From NCBI RefSeq assembly GCF_900090105.1, contig NZ_FMDM01000003.1:372001-436000 (forward strand): DNA of 64,000 nucleotides, written 5' to 3'. The notes beneath the pieces are model-generated. The model ran no database searches, was not told the DNA's origin, and saw only the letters and a list, made by a program, of their open reading frames with translations. Position numbers and translations under genes: made by a program. The DNA comes from Micromonospora humi. Its GTDB lineage: Bacteria > Actinomycetota > Actinomycetes > Mycobacteriales > Micromonosporaceae. Numbering within the stretch: position 1 is the first letter of the stretch; every line of letters begins with the position of its first letter. Positions 1-8,855 of the stretch are shown one piece after another.

Positions 1-171
1 TGGGCCCCGTTGCCGCCGCTTCCCGGCCGGCGCCGCCGACCGGCGTCGCCCCCGGCGGACCGAGGTCCCGTGCCCCGGTCCCGCCAGCGTCGGCAGGACG
101 ATCAGGCCGCGGCCCGCGGCGTCCGGTCCGACCGGACGCGTGCCGGCTCGGCGAGCGAGAGGAGACGCTGA
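1..171 (+). CDS. ftsW: FtsW C-terminal tail (partial, cut by window start)
   Basis: An open frame runs from base 1 to a TGA at 169-171 that overlaps the murG ATG by one base (TGATG). It encodes 56 residues of proline- and arginine-rich sequence ending in four arginines. There is no membrane segment, as expected for the cytoplasmic C-terminal tail of an FtsW-type septal glycan polymerase (SEDS family). The identity rests on position: ftsW lies directly before murG in actinobacterial dcw clusters. The catalytic membrane part lies outside the window, so the call is inferred from context. Confidence 0.55.
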   Translation, partial: WAPLPPLPGRRRRPASPPADRGPVPRSRQRRQDDQAAARGVRSDRTRAGSASERRR

Positions 172-1277
172 TGGGTCCGCTGCGTTCGGTGGTGCTCTGC
201 GGAGGGGGTACGGGCGGGCACATCTACCCGCTGCTCGCCTTCGCCGACTGCCTGCGCCGACACGACCCGAGCGTCCGCATCACCTGCCTGGGCACACCGA
301 AGGGGCTGGAGAACGAGCTGATCCCGCCGGCCGGCTACGACCTGCGGCAGATCCCGGCCTACCAGCTGCCCCGCTCGGTCAACATGGGCCTGGTGCGCAC
401 CCCGGACCGGATGTGGAAGGCGGCCCGCGCGGCGGGCAAGGTGATCGACGAGGTCCAGGCCGACGCCGTGGTCGGCTTCGGCGGGTACGTCTCGGTGCCC
501 GGCTACCTGGCCGCGTGGCGCCGCGACCTGCCGATCGTCATCCACGAGGTGAACGTGCCGCCGGGGGTGGCCAACCGGCTCGGCATGAAGTTCACCAAGA
601 ACGTCGCGGTGGGTTTCCCGCACCAGCCGGCGCAGGCCGAGGCGTTGCGTGACGCCCGGGTGGTCGGGGTGCCGCTGCGCCGGGGCATCGCCGGGCTGGA
701 CCGCGCGGCCCTGCGCGACGCCGCCCGGGCACACTTCGGGCTCCGCCCCGACCTGCCGGTGCTCTTCGTGGCCGGCGGCTCGCAGGGCGCCCGCTCGATC
801 AACCTGGCCGTCTCCGGCGCCGCCAAGGAGCTGGCCCGCAACGGCGTGCAGGTGCTGCACGTGATCGGCGCCCGCAACGAGCCGGTCTCGGTCCCCACCG
901 ACCTGCCGGTGCCGTACGTGACCCTGCCCTACCTGTCCGAGATGGAGCTGGGCTACGCGGCGGCCGACCTGATGCTGGGCCGCGGCGGCGCGATGACCTG
1001 CGCCGAGGTGGCCGCGATCGGCCTGCCCACGGTCTACGTGCCCTACCCGCACAGCAACCAGGAGCAGAAGCGCAACGCGCTGCCGGTGGTGGAGGCCGGC
1101 GGCGGGCTGCTGGTCGACGACGCCGAGGTGACCCCGGCCTGGGTGGAGCACACGGTGATCCCGCTGATCCGGGACCCGCAGCGGCTCTGGGCGATGAGTC
1201 ACGCCGCGGCCGGCTACGGCCGCCGCGACGGCGACGTGGCCCTGCTGAACTTCGTCTACGAGGCGGTGGCCCGCTGA
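171..1277 (+). CDS. murG: UDP-GlcNAc:undecaprenyl-PP-MurNAc-pentapeptide GlcNAc transferase MurG
   Basis: This 368-aa GT-B glycosyltransferase adds GlcNAc to lipid I to make lipid II at the inner face of the membrane. The N-terminal nucleotide-fold loop GGGTGGHIYP lies at about residues 11-20. The second glycine-rich loop GGSQGARSIN opens the C-terminal domain, and GRGGAMTCAEVAAIGLPTVYVP is split over the UDP-GlcNAc site. The length is normal for the family. The start ATG overlaps the preceding stop (TGATG) and has GAGAGGAGA just upstream, so translation is coupled to ftsW. It sits in the dcw cluster ahead of murC. Confidence 0.96.
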   Translation: MGPLRSVVLCGGGTGGHIYPLLAFADCLRRHDPSVRITCLGTPKGLENELIPPAGYDLRQIPAYQLPRSVNMGLVRTPDRMWKAARAAGKVIDEVQADAVVGFGGYVSVPGYLAAWRRDLPIVIHEVNVPPGVANRLGMKFTKNVAVGFPHQPAQAEALRDARVVGVPLRRGIAGLDRAALRDAARAHFGLRPDLPVLFVAGGSQGARSINLAVSGAAKELARNGVQVLHVIGARNEPVSVPTDLPVPYVTLPYLSEMELGYAAADLMLGRGGAMTCAEVAAIGLPTVYVPYPHSNQEQKRNALPVVEAGGGLLVDDAEVTPAWVEHTVIPLIRDPQRLWAMSHAAAGYGRRDGDVALLNFVYEAVAR

Positions 1278-1308
1278 TGCCGGGCGTCGCGACGGGAAGG
1301 TACCTCTC

Positions 1309-2790
1309 ATGAACACCGCGCAGTTCACGCCCGCCGGCACGACGACCGCGGAGGATCTGGGCCGGATCCACCTGATCGGGGTGGGCGGGGTCGGGATGGC
1401 CGGGCTGGCCCGCCTCTTCCTCACCCGGGGCCTGCCGGTCTCCGGCAGCGAGCTGCGGGAGTGGCCGTCCCTGGCCGGGCTGCGGGCGCTGGGCGGGACG
1501 ATCCACATGAGCCACGAGGCGGCGAACCTCGACGGCGTGGACACGGTCGTCTACTCCACCGCCATCCCGCAGGACCACCTGGAGATGGTCGAGGCGCGCC
1601 GGCGGGGCCTGCGGGTGCTGCACCGTTCCGAGGCGCTGGCGGCCGCGATGACCGGCCGCCGCACGGTGGCGGTGGCCGGCACGCACGGCAAGACGTCCAC
1701 CACGTCGATGGTGACGATGGTGCTCCAGCAGGCCGGCGCCGATCCGTCCTTCGTCATCGGCGGGGAGATCTCCGAGGTCGGCTCCGGCGCGCACCACGGC
1801 ACCGGTGAGCACTTCGTGGTCGAGGCGGACGAGAGCGACCGCTCGTTCCTCATCTACCGCCCGTACGTGTCGATCATCACGAACGTCGAGGCGGACCACC
1901 TCAACACCTACGGCGACCTGGCCACCCTGGAGGCGGCGTTCGCCGAGTTCGCCCGGCTCACCGACCCGGACGGTTTCGTCGTCACCTGCGCCGACGACGC
2001 GGGTGGGCGGCGGCTCGCCGAGACGCTGCGGGCCGAGGGGCGTCGGGTGTGGACGTACGGCGAGTCCGCCGACGCGGACCTGCGGATGAGCGACGTGACC
2101 TCGTCCGCGCAGGGCGTGCGCTACCTGGCCGAGGTCGAGGGCCGGTCGCTGGGCGAGATCCGGCTGCCGGTCCCGGGCCGGCACATGGCGCTCAACAGCG
2201 CCGCCGCGGTGCTCGGCGCGTACCTGCTGGAGCTGCCGGTGGCGGCGGCGGAGGCCGCGCTCGGCGCGTTCCCCGGCGTGCGCCGGCGCTTCGAGCGCAA
2301 GGGCGTCGCGGACGGCGTGCTGGTCTACGACGAGTACGCCTACCACCCGACCTCGATGACGTTGGCGCTGCAGACGCTGCGGGAGGTGGCCGGGGACGGC
2401 CGGCTGATCGTGGTCTTCCAGCCCTACCGGCTCTACCGCACCCGGGATCTGCAGGCGGAGATCGCCGCCGCGCTCGGCATCGCCGACGAGCTGGTCCTGC
2501 TGGAGGTCTTCGGCCCCGGTGAGCTGCGTAAGCCCGGCGAGGGGTCGGCCGCGCTGATCGAGGCGGTGCCGCTGCCGGCGGAGCGGAAGGTCTTCGTCGA
2601 CGCGTGGGACGACGTGCCGGCCGAGGTCGCCCGCCGGGCCCGCGCCGGCGACGTGGTGGTGACCATGGGCGCCCCGCCGATCTCGCTGATGGGTGACCAG
2701 TTGCTGGACGCGCTGCTGGCCCGTGCCGGTGGCCCCACCGCCCTGGGTGCCGGCGTCGGCCCGGACGGCGCGGCGACCACCGCCGGATGA
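1309..2790 (+). CDS. murC: UDP-N-acetylmuramate--L-alanine ligase MurC
   Basis: This 493-aa cytoplasmic Mur ligase attaches L-Ala to UDP-MurNAc, using ATP. The N-terminal UDP-binding loop HLIGVGGVGMAGLA is at about residues 17-30. The ATP P-loop GTHGKTSTT is at 124-132 with Lys128, and VEADESDRSF provides the metal-binding acid. The central HPT/NSAAA region and the C-terminal domain (FQPYRLYRTRDL) follow. The last ~25 residues are a short Gly/Ala/Pro tail beyond the usual fold. GGAAGGTACC precedes the ATG. The stop overlaps the ftsQ start by 4 bases (ATGA), so the two are translationally coupled. Confidence 0.96.
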   Translation: MNTAQFTPAGTTTAEDLGRIHLIGVGGVGMAGLARLFLTRGLPVSGSELREWPSLAGLRALGGTIHMSHEAANLDGVDTVVYSTAIPQDHLEMVEARRRGLRVLHRSEALAAAMTGRRTVAVAGTHGKTSTTSMVTMVLQQAGADPSFVIGGEISEVGSGAHHGTGEHFVVEADESDRSFLIYRPYVSIITNVEADHLNTYGDLATLEAAFAEFARLTDPDGFVVTCADDAGGRRLAETLRAEGRRVWTYGESADADLRMSDVTSSAQGVRYLAEVEGRSLGEIRLPVPGRHMALNSAAAVLGAYLLELPVAAAEAALGAFPGVRRRFERKGVADGVLVYDEYAYHPTSMTLALQTLREVAGDGRLIVVFQPYRLYRTRDLQAEIAAALGIADELVLLEVFGPGELRKPGEGSAALIEAVPLPAERKVFVDAWDDVPAEVARRARAGDVVVTMGAPPISLMGDQLLDALLARAGGPTALGAGVGPDGAATTAG

Positions 2791-3605
2791 GCCCCGGCCC
2801 GGCCCGCGGTCGTACCCCCGGCCAGGACGGCGGGGCGGGGCGGCGCAGCCCGGTCCGGCGCTGGCAGCTGGTGCGGGCCGGCGCGGACGCGGTGCCGCCG
2901 TCGACCCGACGCTTCATGGCGCGGGCCCGGCAGCGGCGGATGCGGGCGGCGTTGCCGTGGGCGGTCGCCGCGGCGGTGGTCACGGTCGCCGCCCTGGTCG
3001 CCTGGACGGTGCTGGGCACCGGCCTGTTCGGCGTCCGGGAGGTGCGGGTGGTCGGCGCGCGGCTGGTCACGCCGGTGGAGATCCGGGACGCGGCGGCGGT
3101 GCCGGACGACACGCCGTTGGCCCGGGTGGACCTGGCCGCGACCGCCCGCCGGGTCGGCGCGCTGCCGCCGGTGGCCCGGGCCACGGTGGAGCGGGACTGG
3201 CCGGGCGCGCTCGTCGTCACGGTGGTCGAGCGGGTGCCGGTGGCCGCGGTGCCGCAGGGCGAGCGGTTCGCCGTCGTCGACGCGGCCGGCGTGGTCTTCC
3301 AGCGCGCGGACACCGCGCCCGAGGGGCTGCCGCTGATCCGGGTCGCCGCGCCGGGCCCGGACGACCCGGGCACCCGGGCCGGGCTGACGGTGCTCGCCGC
3401 GCTCGGTGCGAAGCTGCGGGCCGAGCTGGTCGCGGTGGACGTGGCCGGGCTGGCCCGGATCACGGTGGTGCTGCGTGGGGAGCGGCAGGTCTTCTGGGGT
3501 GACGCCTCGCGCAGCCCGGACAAGTCCTCGGTGGCCACCGCCCTGCTGCCGCGCAAGGCCGACCGGATCGACGTCAGCGCGCCGGACGTGGTCACGTTCC
3601 AGTGA
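2787..3605 (+). CDS. ftsQ: Cell division protein FtsQ (DivIB)
   Basis: This 272-aa bitopic membrane protein links the early and late divisome. A basic N-terminal cytoplasmic part of about 50 residues is followed by one transmembrane helix (about 54-76, ALPWAVAAAVVTVAALVAWT). An extracytoplasmic POTRA domain begins at FGVREVRVVGARLVTPVEI, and the FtsQ domain contains VERDWPGALVVTVVERVPVA. It starts in a 4-base overlap with murC. A hairpin and a new promoter follow, so ftsZ is probably transcribed mostly on its own. Length and layout are typical for actinobacteria. Confidence 0.93.
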   Translation: MSPGPARGRTPGQDGGAGRRSPVRRWQLVRAGADAVPPSTRRFMARARQRRMRAALPWAVAAAVVTVAALVAWTVLGTGLFGVREVRVVGARLVTPVEIRDAAAVPDDTPLARVDLAATARRVGALPPVARATVERDWPGALVVTVVERVPVAAVPQGERFAVVDAAGVVFQRADTAPEGLPLIRVAAPGPDDPGTRAGLTVLAALGAKLRAELVAVDVAGLARITVVLRGERQVFWGDASRSPDKSSVATALLPRKADRIDVSAPDVVTFQ

Positions 3606-3624
3606 CCCGCGAGTCAGCGACCGG

Positions 3625-3662
3625 CCGGTGTGTCGCGGGCCGCTCGAACGGCGACACGCCGG
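3625..3662 (+). terminator. Stem-loop after ftsQ
   Basis: The arm CCGGTGTGTCGC (3625-3636) pairs with GCGACACGCCGG (3651-3662) with one mismatch and a 14-nt loop. It lies 20 bases after the ftsQ stop and has no T-run, as is usual in actinomycetes. It would separate the murG-murC-ftsQ transcript from the ftsZ promoter. Function is inferred from structure and position. Confidence 0.5.
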
Positions 3663-3719
3663 AGGGGGTCCTTGGCTCCTGGCGCGGCGGCGCATACGTT
3701 GCCCCGAAGAGATCAGTGG

Positions 3720-3748
3720 TTGACATAACTCTAAGCCTCTAGTAGAGG
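3720..3748 (+). promoter_or_regulatory. ftsZ promoter with inverted repeat
   Basis: TTGACA (3720-3725) is followed after exactly 17 bases by TAGAGG (3743-3748), close to a vegetative sigma promoter. The -10 region forms a perfect inverted repeat, CCTCTA-G-TAGAGG (3736-3748). Transcription would start about 65-70 bases before the ftsZ ATG, leaving a leader with an AAAGGA ribosome site (3811-3816). Confidence 0.75.
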
Positions 3749-3822
3749 GTGAGGGTTCTCCTCTGGTCCGGCCAAGCCGTGTGGGGTCGGCCCATGCCAA
3801 TCTCGAAGGGAAAGGACCGGAG

Positions 3823-4938
3823 ATGACACCTCCGCACAACTACCTGGCGGTCATCAAGGTCGTCGGCATCGGGGGCGGCGGCGTGAACGCCGTCAACCGG
3901 ATGATCGAGGTTGGGCTCAAGGGCGTCGAGTTCATCGCGATCAACACCGACGCGCAGGCACTGCTGATGAGCGACGCCGACGTCAAGCTGGACGTGGGCC
4001 GGGAGCTGACCCGCGGGCTGGGCGCCGGCGCCAACCCGGACGTCGGCAAGAACGCCGCCGAGGACCACCGCGACGAGATCGAGGAGGTGCTCAAGGGCGC
4101 CGACATGGTCTTCGTCACCTGCGGCGAGGGCGGCGGCACCGGCACCGGCGGGGCGCCGGTGGTGGCGAACATCGCCCGCAAGCTCGGCGCGCTGACCATC
4201 GGTGTGGTCACCCGGCCGTTCTCGTTCGAGGGCAAGCGCCGGCAGGTGCAGGCCGAGGCGGGCATCGAGGAACTGCGCAACCAGTGCGACACCCTCATCG
4301 TGATCCCGAACGACCGGCTGCTCGCCCTCGGCGACCGCAACATCTCGATGATGGACGCCTTCCGCACCGCGGACCAGGTGCTCCTCTCCGGTGTCCAGGG
4401 CATCACCGACCTGATCACCACGCCGGGCCTGATCAACCTGGACTTCGCCGACGTGAAGAGCGTGATGAGCGGCGCCGGCAGCGCGCTGATGGGCATCGGC
4501 AGCGCCCGCGGCGAGAACCGCGCGGTCGAGGCGGCCGAGGCGGCCATCTCCAGCCCGCTGCTGGAGCAGAGCATGGACGGCGCGCGCGGCGTGCTGCTCT
4601 CCATCGCCGGTGGCTCGGACCTCGGCCTGTTCGAGATCAACGACGCGGCGCAGCTGGTCACCGACGCGGCCCACCCGGATGCCAACATCATTTTCGGTGC
4701 GGTCATCGACGACGCGCTCGGCGACGAGGTGCGGGTGACCGTGATCGCGGCCGGCTTCGACGGCGGCACGCCCGCCTACAAGGCGGTCGAGCCGCCGCGC
4801 AAGAGCAACCAGAACCCGCCCGCCCAGCCGAGTGCGCCGGTGAGCCCGCCGGCCACCATGCCGGCCCCGCAGCAGCCGTCGCGCCGGGTGCTCTTCGACG
4901 ACGTCGACGTGCCCGACTTCCTCAAGAACGGGTCCTGA
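3823..4938 (+). CDS. ftsZ: Cell division GTPase FtsZ
   Basis: This 371-aa tubulin homologue assembles the Z-ring. The GTP-binding signature GGGTGTG is at residues 103-109, the N-terminal glycine loop [13 protein letters not shown] at about 15-27, and the synergy loop [12 protein letters not shown] follows. A Pro-rich linker (about 315-350) leads to the conserved C-terminal peptide [10 protein letters not shown], which docks SepF and FtsW in actinobacteria. I chose ATG 3823 because the family begins with [15 protein letters not shown] and AAAGGA lies 6 bases upstream. An in-frame ATG at 3781 lacks a ribosome site and would add 14 atypical residues. The gene has its own strong promoter. Confidence 0.98.
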   Translation: MTPPHNYLAVIKVVGIGGGGVNAVNRMIEVGLKGVEFIAINTDAQALLMSDADVKLDVGRELTRGLGAGANPDVGKNAAEDHRDEIEEVLKGADMVFVTCGEGGGTGTGGAPVVANIARKLGALTIGVVTRPFSFEGKRRQVQAEAGIEELRNQCDTLIVIPNDRLLALGDRNISMMDAFRTADQVLLSGVQGITDLITTPGLINLDFADVKSVMSGAGSALMGIGSARGENRAVEAAEAAISSPLLEQSMDGARGVLLSIAGGSDLGLFEINDAAQLVTDAAHPDANIIFGAVIDDALGDEVRVTVIAAGFDGGTPAYKAVEPPRKSNQNPPAQPSAPVSPPATMPAPQQPSRRVLFDDVDVPDFLKNGS

Positions 4939-4947
4939 GCCGCGCCG

Positions 4948-5694
4948 ATGACGGACTCACCCACCGCGGTGCGACCCGAGCGTCGCGCCGAACTCGCGGC
5001 CGGCCTGGCCCGGGTGCGGGCCCGGGTCGCCGACGCCTGCGCGGCCGCCGGCCGGGACCCCGACGGGGTCACCCTGATCGCGGTGACCAAGACCTACCCG
5101 GCCGCCGACGTGGTCGCGCTGGCCGGGCTCGGGGTCACCGACGTGGGGGAGAACCGTGACCAGGAGGCGGCGCCCAAGGCGGCGGCGGTGGCCGCCGCCG
5201 GCGCGGCCCCGCGCTGGCACTTCATCGGCCAGCTGCAGCGCAACAAGGCCCGCTCGGTCGTCCGGTACGCCGACGTGGTGCAGTCGGTGGACAGCGTCCG
5301 GCTGGCCGCCGCGCTGGACGCCGCCGCGTCCGACGTCCGGGACCGGCCGTTGGACGTGCTGGTGCAGGTCAGCATCGACGGCGACCCGGCCCGGGGCGGG
5401 GCGCTGCCGGGCGGGGCCGACCCGCAGCGGGGCCTCGACCGGGTGGCCGCGGCGGTCGCCGGCGCGGCGGGGCTGCGGTTGGCGGGCCTGATGGCGGTGG
5501 CCCCGCTGGGTTGGGAACCGGTCCGGGCGTTCGCCCGGTTGGCCGAGGTGGCGGCGCGACTGCGGGCGGATCATCCGGGCGCGGCGGCGTTGTCGGCGGG
5601 GATGAGCGGCGACCTGGAGAGCGCGATCGCTCACGGCGCGACACATGTCCGCGTCGGCAGCGCGTTGCTCGGAATGCGTCCCACGCTGGGGTAG
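4948..5694 (+). CDS. YggS/YlmE-family PLP homeostasis protein
   Basis: This 248-aa protein has the fold-type III alanine-racemase-like barrel of the PLPBP family, which binds and buffers pyridoxal phosphate without known catalysis. The PLP lysine is K48 in LIAVTKTYP. The typical VGENRDQEAAPK and WHFIGQLQRNK motifs follow, and GMSGDLESAIAHGATHVRVGSALLG forms the C-terminal phosphate-binding part. It lies only 9 bases after ftsZ, so it is co-transcribed. In many actinobacteria a pgeF (YfiH-type) gene sits between ftsZ and this gene; it is absent here. Confidence 0.93.
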   Translation: MTDSPTAVRPERRAELAAGLARVRARVADACAAAGRDPDGVTLIAVTKTYPAADVVALAGLGVTDVGENRDQEAAPKAAAVAAAGAAPRWHFIGQLQRNKARSVVRYADVVQSVDSVRLAAALDAAASDVRDRPLDVLVQVSIDGDPARGGALPGGADPQRGLDRVAAAVAGAAGLRLAGLMAVAPLGWEPVRAFARLAEVAARLRADHPGAAALSAGMSGDLESAIAHGATHVRVGSALLGMRPTLG

Positions 5695-5887
5695 CCTGGC
5701 CGCGACGGAAGCAAATTACATCAGTGTTGTTCAGGACGGCGTTCCCGTAGCCGGGGGCCGTGGCGGGCGGGCCGCGAACCGCGCGCCAGGGGATTGCCGA
5801 TCCGGTCCGGTGGGCATGATCGTCCACTCGTGATCAGGCGACACGGCACGGGGGCGCGTGCCGCATGGCGGACGGAAGGGCGCGGGG

Positions 5888-6592
5888 ATGGGTGCACTGC
5901 GCAAGGCGGGGGTCTGGCTCGGTCTCGTCGAGGAGGACGACGAGCGGGCGTACGAGGACGGTGGCTACGACAAGGGTGGCTACCGTGACTCGCGCTACCG
6001 GTCGAGCCGGTACGCCGAGGAGTTCGCCGACGAGGACGACGAGGAGTCGGAGGAGCCGCCGGCGCCCCGGACCCGGGCCGGCGACCGGGGTCGGCTGTCC
6101 GAGCGCGCCTCGAGCCGCTCGGTCGACACCGACCGCTCGGAGGTCGAGCGCCTCGACCGCCCGGAGCGCGCCGAGCGCTCAAGCGTGCGGTCGATCACCC
6201 GGTCCTCGACCGGCGAGACGTCCGGCGCGCTGACCTACCACACCCGTGACAATCTCGCCCTGGCGCCGCAGGCCCCGCCGCGCGAGCGGGCGGTGGCCCC
6301 GGAGGACGAGCAGCGTTACCAGATCACCACGCTGCACCCGACCACCTACCGCGAGGCGCGGACCATCGGCGAGCACTTCCGGGACGGGGTGCCGGTGATC
6401 ATCAATCTCACCGAGATGGACGAGGCGGACGCCCGCCGACTGGTTGACTTCGCCGCCGGGCTCGCGTTCGGCCTGCGCGGTACGATCGAGCGCGTGACCA
6501 ACCGGGTGTTCCTGCTCTCACCGGCCAATGTCCAGGTCACCGCGGAGGACAAGGCCAAGATCGCTGAGGGCGGCTTTTTCAGTCTGAGCTGA
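5888..6592 (+). CDS. sepF: Cell division protein SepF
   Basis: This 234-aa protein tethers FtsZ to the membrane and replaces FtsA in actinobacteria. The N-terminal amphipathic helix MGALRKAGVWLGLVEED is followed by a long charged, disordered linker rich in Asp/Glu/Arg/Ser (about 20-140). The SepF fold begins near YQITTLHPTTYREARTIGEHFRDG, with a dimer core VPVIINLTEMDEADARRLVDFAAGL. ATG 5888 was chosen because the membrane helix must be N-terminal. A start 10 codons upstream (5858) would bury it and lacks a good ribosome site. GGAAGGG lies upstream of 5888. Confidence 0.95.
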   Translation: MGALRKAGVWLGLVEEDDERAYEDGGYDKGGYRDSRYRSSRYAEEFADEDDEESEEPPAPRTRAGDRGRLSERASSRSVDTDRSEVERLDRPERAERSSVRSITRSSTGETSGALTYHTRDNLALAPQAPPRERAVAPEDEQRYQITTLHPTTYREARTIGEHFRDGVPVIINLTEMDEADARRLVDFAAGLAFGLRGTIERVTNRVFLLSPANVQVTAEDKAKIAEGGFFSLS

Positions 6593-6621
6593 CCACGCAC
6601 GACCGAGGGACGTCGCCTGCC

Positions 6622-6927
6622 GTGTTGTCGATCCTGTTCCAGGTGCTGTATCTACTGCTCTACTTCTTCCTTCTCGTCCTTTTGGCCCGATTTGTGCTGG
6701 GGGCCGTGCTGGCCTACGGTCGCCGGTGGCAACCGGGGCGGGGGGCATCGGCCGGACTGGAAGTCGTGTGGAGCGTCACTGATCCGCCCCTGCGCGCGTT
6801 GAGGCGTGTGATCCCACCACTGCGAATTGGTACCGTGAGCATCGACCTGGCCTCCCTTGTGCTCCTGGTTATCCTGTTCGTGCTGATGGAGTTCGTGTTA
6901 CAGCGCCTGATCGTGGCGTTCGCCTGA
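6622..6927 (+). CDS. YggT-family membrane protein (YlmG)
   Basis: This 101-aa integral membrane protein has two hydrophobic segments (about 1-32 and 72-98) flanking a short loop with the family's [13 protein letters not shown] signature. YggT/YlmG proteins sit in the ftsZ-sepF-divIVA neighbourhood of Gram-positive bacteria and are linked to cell shape and division site selection; the molecular role is not known. The start is GTG 6622, with GAGGGACG upstream. It is 29 bases after sepF and 41 before divIVA, so probably the same operon. Confidence 0.9.
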   Translation: MLSILFQVLYLLLYFFLLVLLARFVLGAVLAYGRRWQPGRGASAGLEVVWSVTDPPLRALRRVIPPLRIGTVSIDLASLVLLVILFVLMEFVLQRLIVAFA

Positions 6928-6968
6928 CCAGAGCGCTTTCGCGGCCGCAACTGACCCGAGGAGTTTCG

Positions 6969-7772
6969 ATGCCGCTGACCCCGGCCGACGTCCACAACGT
7001 CGCCTTCAAAAAGCCGCCGATCGGCAAGCGGGGGTATGACGAGGAGGAGGTTGACGCCTTCCTGGACGAGGTCGAGCGTGAGCTGGCCCGTCTGATCGAG
7101 GAGAACAACGAGCTGCGCGCCCAGGTGGAGCGCGGCGGTCGGGGTGGCGCACCCGCCGGCCCCGGCGGCGACGCCCGGCTCGCGGCGGAGCTCAACGACG
7201 TCAAGGCCCAGCTCGACCGGGTGCAGCGCGACAAGGCGGCCGCCGAGCAGGCGGCCCGGGCGATGCAGTCCGAGCTCGAGCAGGTCCGCTCCCAGGGCGG
7301 CCCGGCGGGGGTGACCGGTGACGGCGAGCAGCAGGCGCTGCGCGTGCTCATGATGGCCCAGCGCACCGCCGACGACCACGTCTCCGACGCCCGGCGCGAG
7401 GCCGACAGCCTGCTCTCCGAGGCGCGGTCCAAGGCCGAGGAGGTCACCCGCGAGGCGCGGGCCAAGGCCGACGCCCTCGAGCGGGACGCCCGCCAGCGGC
7501 ACCAGGAGGCCATGGGCGGCCTGGACGCCAAGCGCACCGCGCTGTCGAAGCACATCGAGGAGCTCAAGCAGTTCGAGCGCGAGTACCGCACCCGCCTCAA
7601 GGCCTACCTGGAGAGCCAGCTGCGTGACCTCGACGGTCGCGGCCAGGGCATCGAGGTCGAGATGAACCGCGAGGGCAACCGTGCCGCCGGCGGCAGCAAC
7701 GGTCTCGCCACCGCCGGTCTCGCCGGTTCCTTCGGCGGGGGCCGCGGCGGCTCGCTCGAGTCCGGCCGCTGA
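6969..7772 (+). CDS. divIVA: DivIVA / Wag31 polar growth scaffold
   Basis: This 267-aa curvature-sensing protein organises polar growth and hyphal tip extension in actinobacteria. The N-terminal membrane-binding domain carries [20 protein letters not shown] and [16 protein letters not shown] Gly/Ala-rich break (about 55-75) is followed by a long coiled coil (about 78-225), interrupted by a Gly-rich spot near [13 protein letters not shown]. The C-terminal tail is Gly/Ser-rich. GAGGAG lies 6 bases before the ATG. Its position after sepF and yggT supports the call. A hairpin follows the stop. Confidence 0.96.
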   Translation: MPLTPADVHNVAFKKPPIGKRGYDEEEVDAFLDEVERELARLIEENNELRAQVERGGRGGAPAGPGGDARLAAELNDVKAQLDRVQRDKAAAEQAARAMQSELEQVRSQGGPAGVTGDGEQQALRVLMMAQRTADDHVSDARREADSLLSEARSKAEEVTREARAKADALERDARQRHQEAMGGLDAKRTALSKHIEELKQFEREYRTRLKAYLESQLRDLDGRGQGIEVEMNREGNRAAGGSNGLATAGLAGSFGGGRGGSLESGR

Positions 7773-7777
7773 GCCAT

Positions 7778-7808
7778 GTCGGTGGCCGTCCCCGCGGCGG
7801 CCACCGAC
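7778..7808 (+). terminator. Hairpin terminator after divIVA
   Basis: GTCGGTGGCCG (7778-7788) and CGGCCACCGAC (7798-7808) form a perfect 11-bp stem with a 9-nt loop, five bases after the divIVA stop. It likely ends the division-gene transcript. Confidence 0.65.
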
Positions 7809-7844
7809 CGCACCAGACCGACACGACGCGGCCGGGGGTGAGCC

Positions 7845-8522
7845 GTGATAGCCGCCAGCGTCCTGCTCATCCTCGTCGCGGTTGTGCTGCTGGTGGTCGG
7901 GCTGGCCGGTGGGTCCAGCTCGTTGCTGATCGTCTCGATCGCGGCCAGCCTGCTGTCCGCCGTCGCCTTCATCGCGTTCGCCCGCCAGGCGGCCGCGAAC
8001 CGGGCCGCGGCGGGTCGGGAAGCCGGCCCGCGTCTCCGGACCGCACCCGCCGGCCCGTCCGCGGACGAGCCGGTCAGCCCGGTCCCGCACCACACGTCCA
8101 CGGTCGGCGCCGGTGGACCCGGGTGGCGGCAACCGCCCGGGTCGCCGGTGGTCGAGCCGTACGACGCGGCAGCCGCCGCGTACTCACCGGTGGCCGAGCC
8201 GTACGAGCCGGACACGCCGCACGGCGGCGCGTACTCGCCGGTGGCCGAGCCGGCGCCCACCTCGCCGGCGCCGGACGGCCCGTTCGACGGTGATCCGCCG
8301 GCCGAGTTCCTCTCCGCCGGGCAGGTCGCCCGGTTGGCGCGGCTCTCCGACGAGGTCCGGGTGATCGACGGCCACCCACGCTTCCACCTGGACGACTGCC
8401 CGCACCTGGTGGGCCGGCCGGACGAGCCGTTGCCGGTGGCCGAGGCGGTCGGGCTCGGTTTCACGCCGTGCGCCCACTGCGCGGCCGCCACCACCCTGCT
8501 CGCCGACGCCCGGCCCCGCTGA
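7845..8522 (+). CDS. Membrane protein with C-terminal Cys/His (zinc-like) motif
   Basis: This 225-aa protein of unknown function starts with two closely spaced transmembrane helices (about 1-22 and 26-46). A proline-rich linker (about 60-145) contains three copies of a YSPVAEP-type motif. The C-terminal domain has HLDDCPHL and, about 25 residues later, TPCAHC. The spacing of one Cys with a near His and a CxxC pair resembles a small metal site, but binding is not shown. GTG 7845 follows GGGGGTGAGCC. It overlaps no neighbour and precedes the DUF167 gene by 2 bases, so they are likely co-transcribed. Confidence 0.75.
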   Translation: MIAASVLLILVAVVLLVVGLAGGSSSLLIVSIAASLLSAVAFIAFARQAAANRAAAGREAGPRLRTAPAGPSADEPVSPVPHHTSTVGAGGPGWRQPPGSPVVEPYDAAAAAYSPVAEPYEPDTPHGGAYSPVAEPAPTSPAPDGPFDGDPPAEFLSAGQVARLARLSDEVRVIDGHPRFHLDDCPHLVGRPDEPLPVAEAVGLGFTPCAHCAAATTLLADARPR

Positions 8523-8524
8523 CC

Positions 8525-8833
8525 ATGACGATCGCGGCCACCCCGCTCACCGTCGCGGTGCGCGTGAAGCCCGGCGCGTCCCGCACCCGGGTCGGCGGCC
8601 GGTTCGACGGGCCGTACGGTCCCGCCCTGGTCGTCGCCGTGCACGCGCCGGCGGTGGACGGCCGGGCCACCGAGGCGGTCCGGCGGGCGCTGGCCGCCGC
8701 GCTCGGCGTCCGGCCGGCGGCGGTGTCCCTGCGCTCCGGCGCGGCCAGCCGCGACAAGCTGTTCCTGGTCGAGCGTCCGGCCGACGGGCTGCCCGAGGCG
8801 CTGCGCCGGCTGCGCGACGGCAGCGCCGGGTGA
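8525..8833 (+). CDS. DUF167 (YggU) family protein
   Basis: This 102-aa cytoplasmic protein shows the DUF167 core VRVKPGASRTRVGG near the N-terminus and AVDGRATEAVRRALAAALG, then VSLRSGAASRDKLFLVE. The function is unknown; structures of the family show a small alpha/beta fold. ATG 8525 was chosen because the conserved domain begins almost at once. The open frame extends 19 codons upstream into the previous gene without a better start. It lies 2 bases after the membrane protein gene. Confidence 0.88.
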   Translation: MTIAATPLTVAVRVKPGASRTRVGGRFDGPYGPALVVAVHAPAVDGRATEAVRRALAAALGVRPAAVSLRSGAASRDKLFLVERPADGLPEALRRLRDGSAG

Positions 8834-8855
8834 CCGACCGGCGGGCCGGTCGGCG

